This document shows positions 63,016-64,000 of a DNA stretch of 64,000 bases, in pieces; positions within the stretch are counted from its first letter, which is position 1, and each line of letters begins with the position of its first letter. Source of the stretch: UBA2040 sp041751955 (GTDB taxonomy: Bacteria; Bacteroidota; Bacteroidia; Flavobacteriales_D; Crocinitomicaceae); the NCBI GenBank assembly GCA_041751955.1, contig JBGSIB010000047.1, positions 1 through 64,000 of the forward strand, in the 5' to 3' direction. The position numbers and the translations under genes were made by a program. The notes under the pieces were generated by a model that saw only the letters and a list, made by a program, of their open reading frames with translations, searched no databases and was not told where the DNA came from.

Positions 63016-63887
63016 CCGCGACCGAATATTCGTTGTAAAAAAGGAACTTTTTGGACTGGAATTGCTTTTCCGAGATGTCGGTTCAAATCCAATTCTGTCA
63101 TTTGAGGAATTTCGTAATCGAAAAACTGTTTGCTTTCGCCCATTAAAGGTCGATTGTAAATAGCATCCATAAAATTTTCGAAGCGCAGTAAAAAATCATC
63201 ATTTTGTGCAAACTCTTCAATTTGTTTGCGTTCTGGATCCCAATAATGAAATTTGAGTGGTGCTTTTGCACTAATCAAACCTGTAGTGATCGCTGGACGG
63301 ATCTCGCTCGAATTGTTTGGTTTAGAATAATGAATGGTCGCTTGATTGAGCACAACGACCTCGCCCACTTTCGCATTCACGACTGTCAATTCAGGCAAAA
63401 TTTTCGATTCCAAACCTTTAAAAGACATGGGTAAAGTTGGCGCCCGCAGTGCATTGTTCCAGCGGTGACTTCCTTTCATCAATTCAAGCGTTCCGTTCTC
63501 TTCATTTGTATCGGTGAGAGGAATCCACACATTGGCTGCGTAGTAATTGGCTTCATCAACAATTGTCCAATCTTGGTGCATGGGCATTTCGCTATGCGGA
63601 CCAATTCCTTTGATTAAGTAAGCAGCACCAATCAATCGATAATTCTCGAACTGCTCCTCGATTTTAGGTTGAATAATTTCTTTGATTCGATCGCTAATTT
63701 CTGTTTTGAGGTCAAAATCCTCCAAATAGCTGGAAGAAAAAAAGGCATTTCTTTTCTCAGGGAAATAATGTTGGCGCAAAGTGTCCAATTCCTGGATTTC
63801 TTCCTCACCGAGCAAAGCAATTTTCACAAAACCATCCTTCTCGAATTGTTCTTGAACTGCCTCATCCTTAAATATTGCTTCTCTCAT
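63012..63887 (-). CDS. PhyH-family Fe(II)/2-oxoglutarate dioxygenase
   Basis: 291 residues from the ATG at 63887. A longer in-frame start at 63920 would overlap the previous gene and is less likely. Iron site His104, Asp106 (MPMHQDWTIVDE) and His186 (TIHYSKPN), Arg197 for 2-oxoglutarate. The N-terminus MREAIFKDEAVQEQF matches that of the 54606 paralogue. The gene is 5 bases after the end of the partial gene at the window edge and overlaps the next PhyH by four bases. Confidence 0.87.
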   Translation of the reverse strand: MREAIFKDEAVQEQFEKDGFVKIALLGEEEIQELDTLRQHYFPEKRNAFFSSSYLEDFDLKTEISDRIKEIIQPKIEEQFENYRLIGAAYLIKGIGPHSEMPMHQDWTIVDEANYYAANVWIPLTDTNEENGTLELMKGSHRWNNALRAPTLPMSFKGLESKILPELTVVNAKVGEVVVLNQATIHYSKPNNSSEIRPAITTGLISAKAPLKFHYWDPERKQIEEFAQNDDFLLRFENFMDAIYNRPLMGESKQFFDYEIPQMTELDLNRHLGKAIPVQKVPFLQRIFGRG

Positions 63888-63892
63888 CGGTT

Positions 63893-64000
63893 TTATTTTG
63901 CAAATATTTGGTTCCACCATGATTTTTTCACCACCAAGGGTTGCCCAATTTCTTTTCTTGGAATCGACACATTCAATTCGTGTTCAATTTGATCTACGGT
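63893..64000 (-). CDS. C-terminal end of a further gene, probably PhyH-like (partial)
   Basis: 35 codons to a TAA at 63893-63895; the gene runs off the right edge. The tail (VVKKSWWNQIFAK) resembles the ends of the neighbouring PhyH proteins, such as KKPWWLKVL at the end of the 54606 protein and VQKVPFLQRIFG at the end of the 63012 protein. A fifth PhyH paralogue is therefore likely but not proven. Confidence 0.55.
   Translation of the reverse strand, partial: TVDQIEHELNVSIPRKEIGQPLVVKKSWWNQIFAK

Noticed and set aside
1..64000. CRISPR arrays, rRNA genes, integrases or complete insertion sequences
   Set aside because: No regularly spaced repeats, no rRNA signatures and no transposase or recombinase proteins were seen.

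Overview
The window looks like the chromosome of an AT-rich member of the Bacteroidetes (Bacteroidota), most probably Flavobacteriales of the Crocinitomicaceae/Fluviicola kind. Five proteins carry type IX secretion (T9SS) C-terminal sorting domains, several starts are preceded by the Bacteroidetes -7 motif TAnnTTTG, and DUF5686, choice-of-anchor L and multi-domain FN3 surface proteins are present. Genus-level placement is inference from gene content only.

Layout. 1-3000: small accessory genes (membrane protein, secreted hydrolase, SRPBCC protein) separated by repeat-bearing spacers. 3076-12564: a secreted MORN-type repeat protein, a LysE exporter, a small acidic protein, an AddB-like nuclease coupled to an AAA ATPase, a GNAT acetyltransferase, imidazolonepropionase (hutI) and tRNA-Phe. 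12652-23109: an envelope-related run (coaX, an outer membrane protein, a TPR protein, lptC, a small membrane protein, a YopX-like protein, a DUF5686 protein, a T9SS type B protein, kbl). 23099-32040: a membrane-anchored PHP-like protein, a SulP transporter with a beta carbonic anhydrase, an AlkD-like glycosylase, a gamma carbonic anhydrase, an O-antigen-ligase-like protein and a T9SS protein. 32109-40198: a diheme peroxidase, a PhoX/choice-of-anchor I surface protein and a fibronectin-type surface protein.

40498-64000 is the standout: a modification-rich biosynthetic locus running off the right edge. It has a TMTC-like membrane protein, a GT2 glycosyltransferase, a GDP-mannose 3,5-epimerase homologue, a carbamoyltransferase with SxtJ and DUF5989 partners, and one 1066-residue protein fusing a UbiA prenyltransferase, a GT4 glycosyltransferase and an SGNH hydrolase. 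It also has an HTTM gene broken by a single in-frame TAG, two sulfotransferases, four complete phytanoyl-CoA-dioxygenase-like (PhyH) enzymes plus the end of a probable fifth, a Wzt-like ABC ATPase, CysC/CysD/CysN for PAPS supply and a membrane-anchored methyltransferase. The most striking member is a non-heme Fe(II)/2-oxoglutarate enzyme at 56182-57081. It resembles the WelO5 family of halogenases as I recall it and has HxG (His170-Cys-Gly172) where hydroxylases have HxD.

Reading of the locus (inference): a prenyl- or lipid-linked glycan, or another exported metabolite, is assembled and then hydroxylated, sulfated, carbamoylated, methylated and possibly chlorinated before export. The combination of sulfation, carbamoylation and a candidate HxG halogenase with the UbiA-GT4-SGNH fusion is not a system I recognise.
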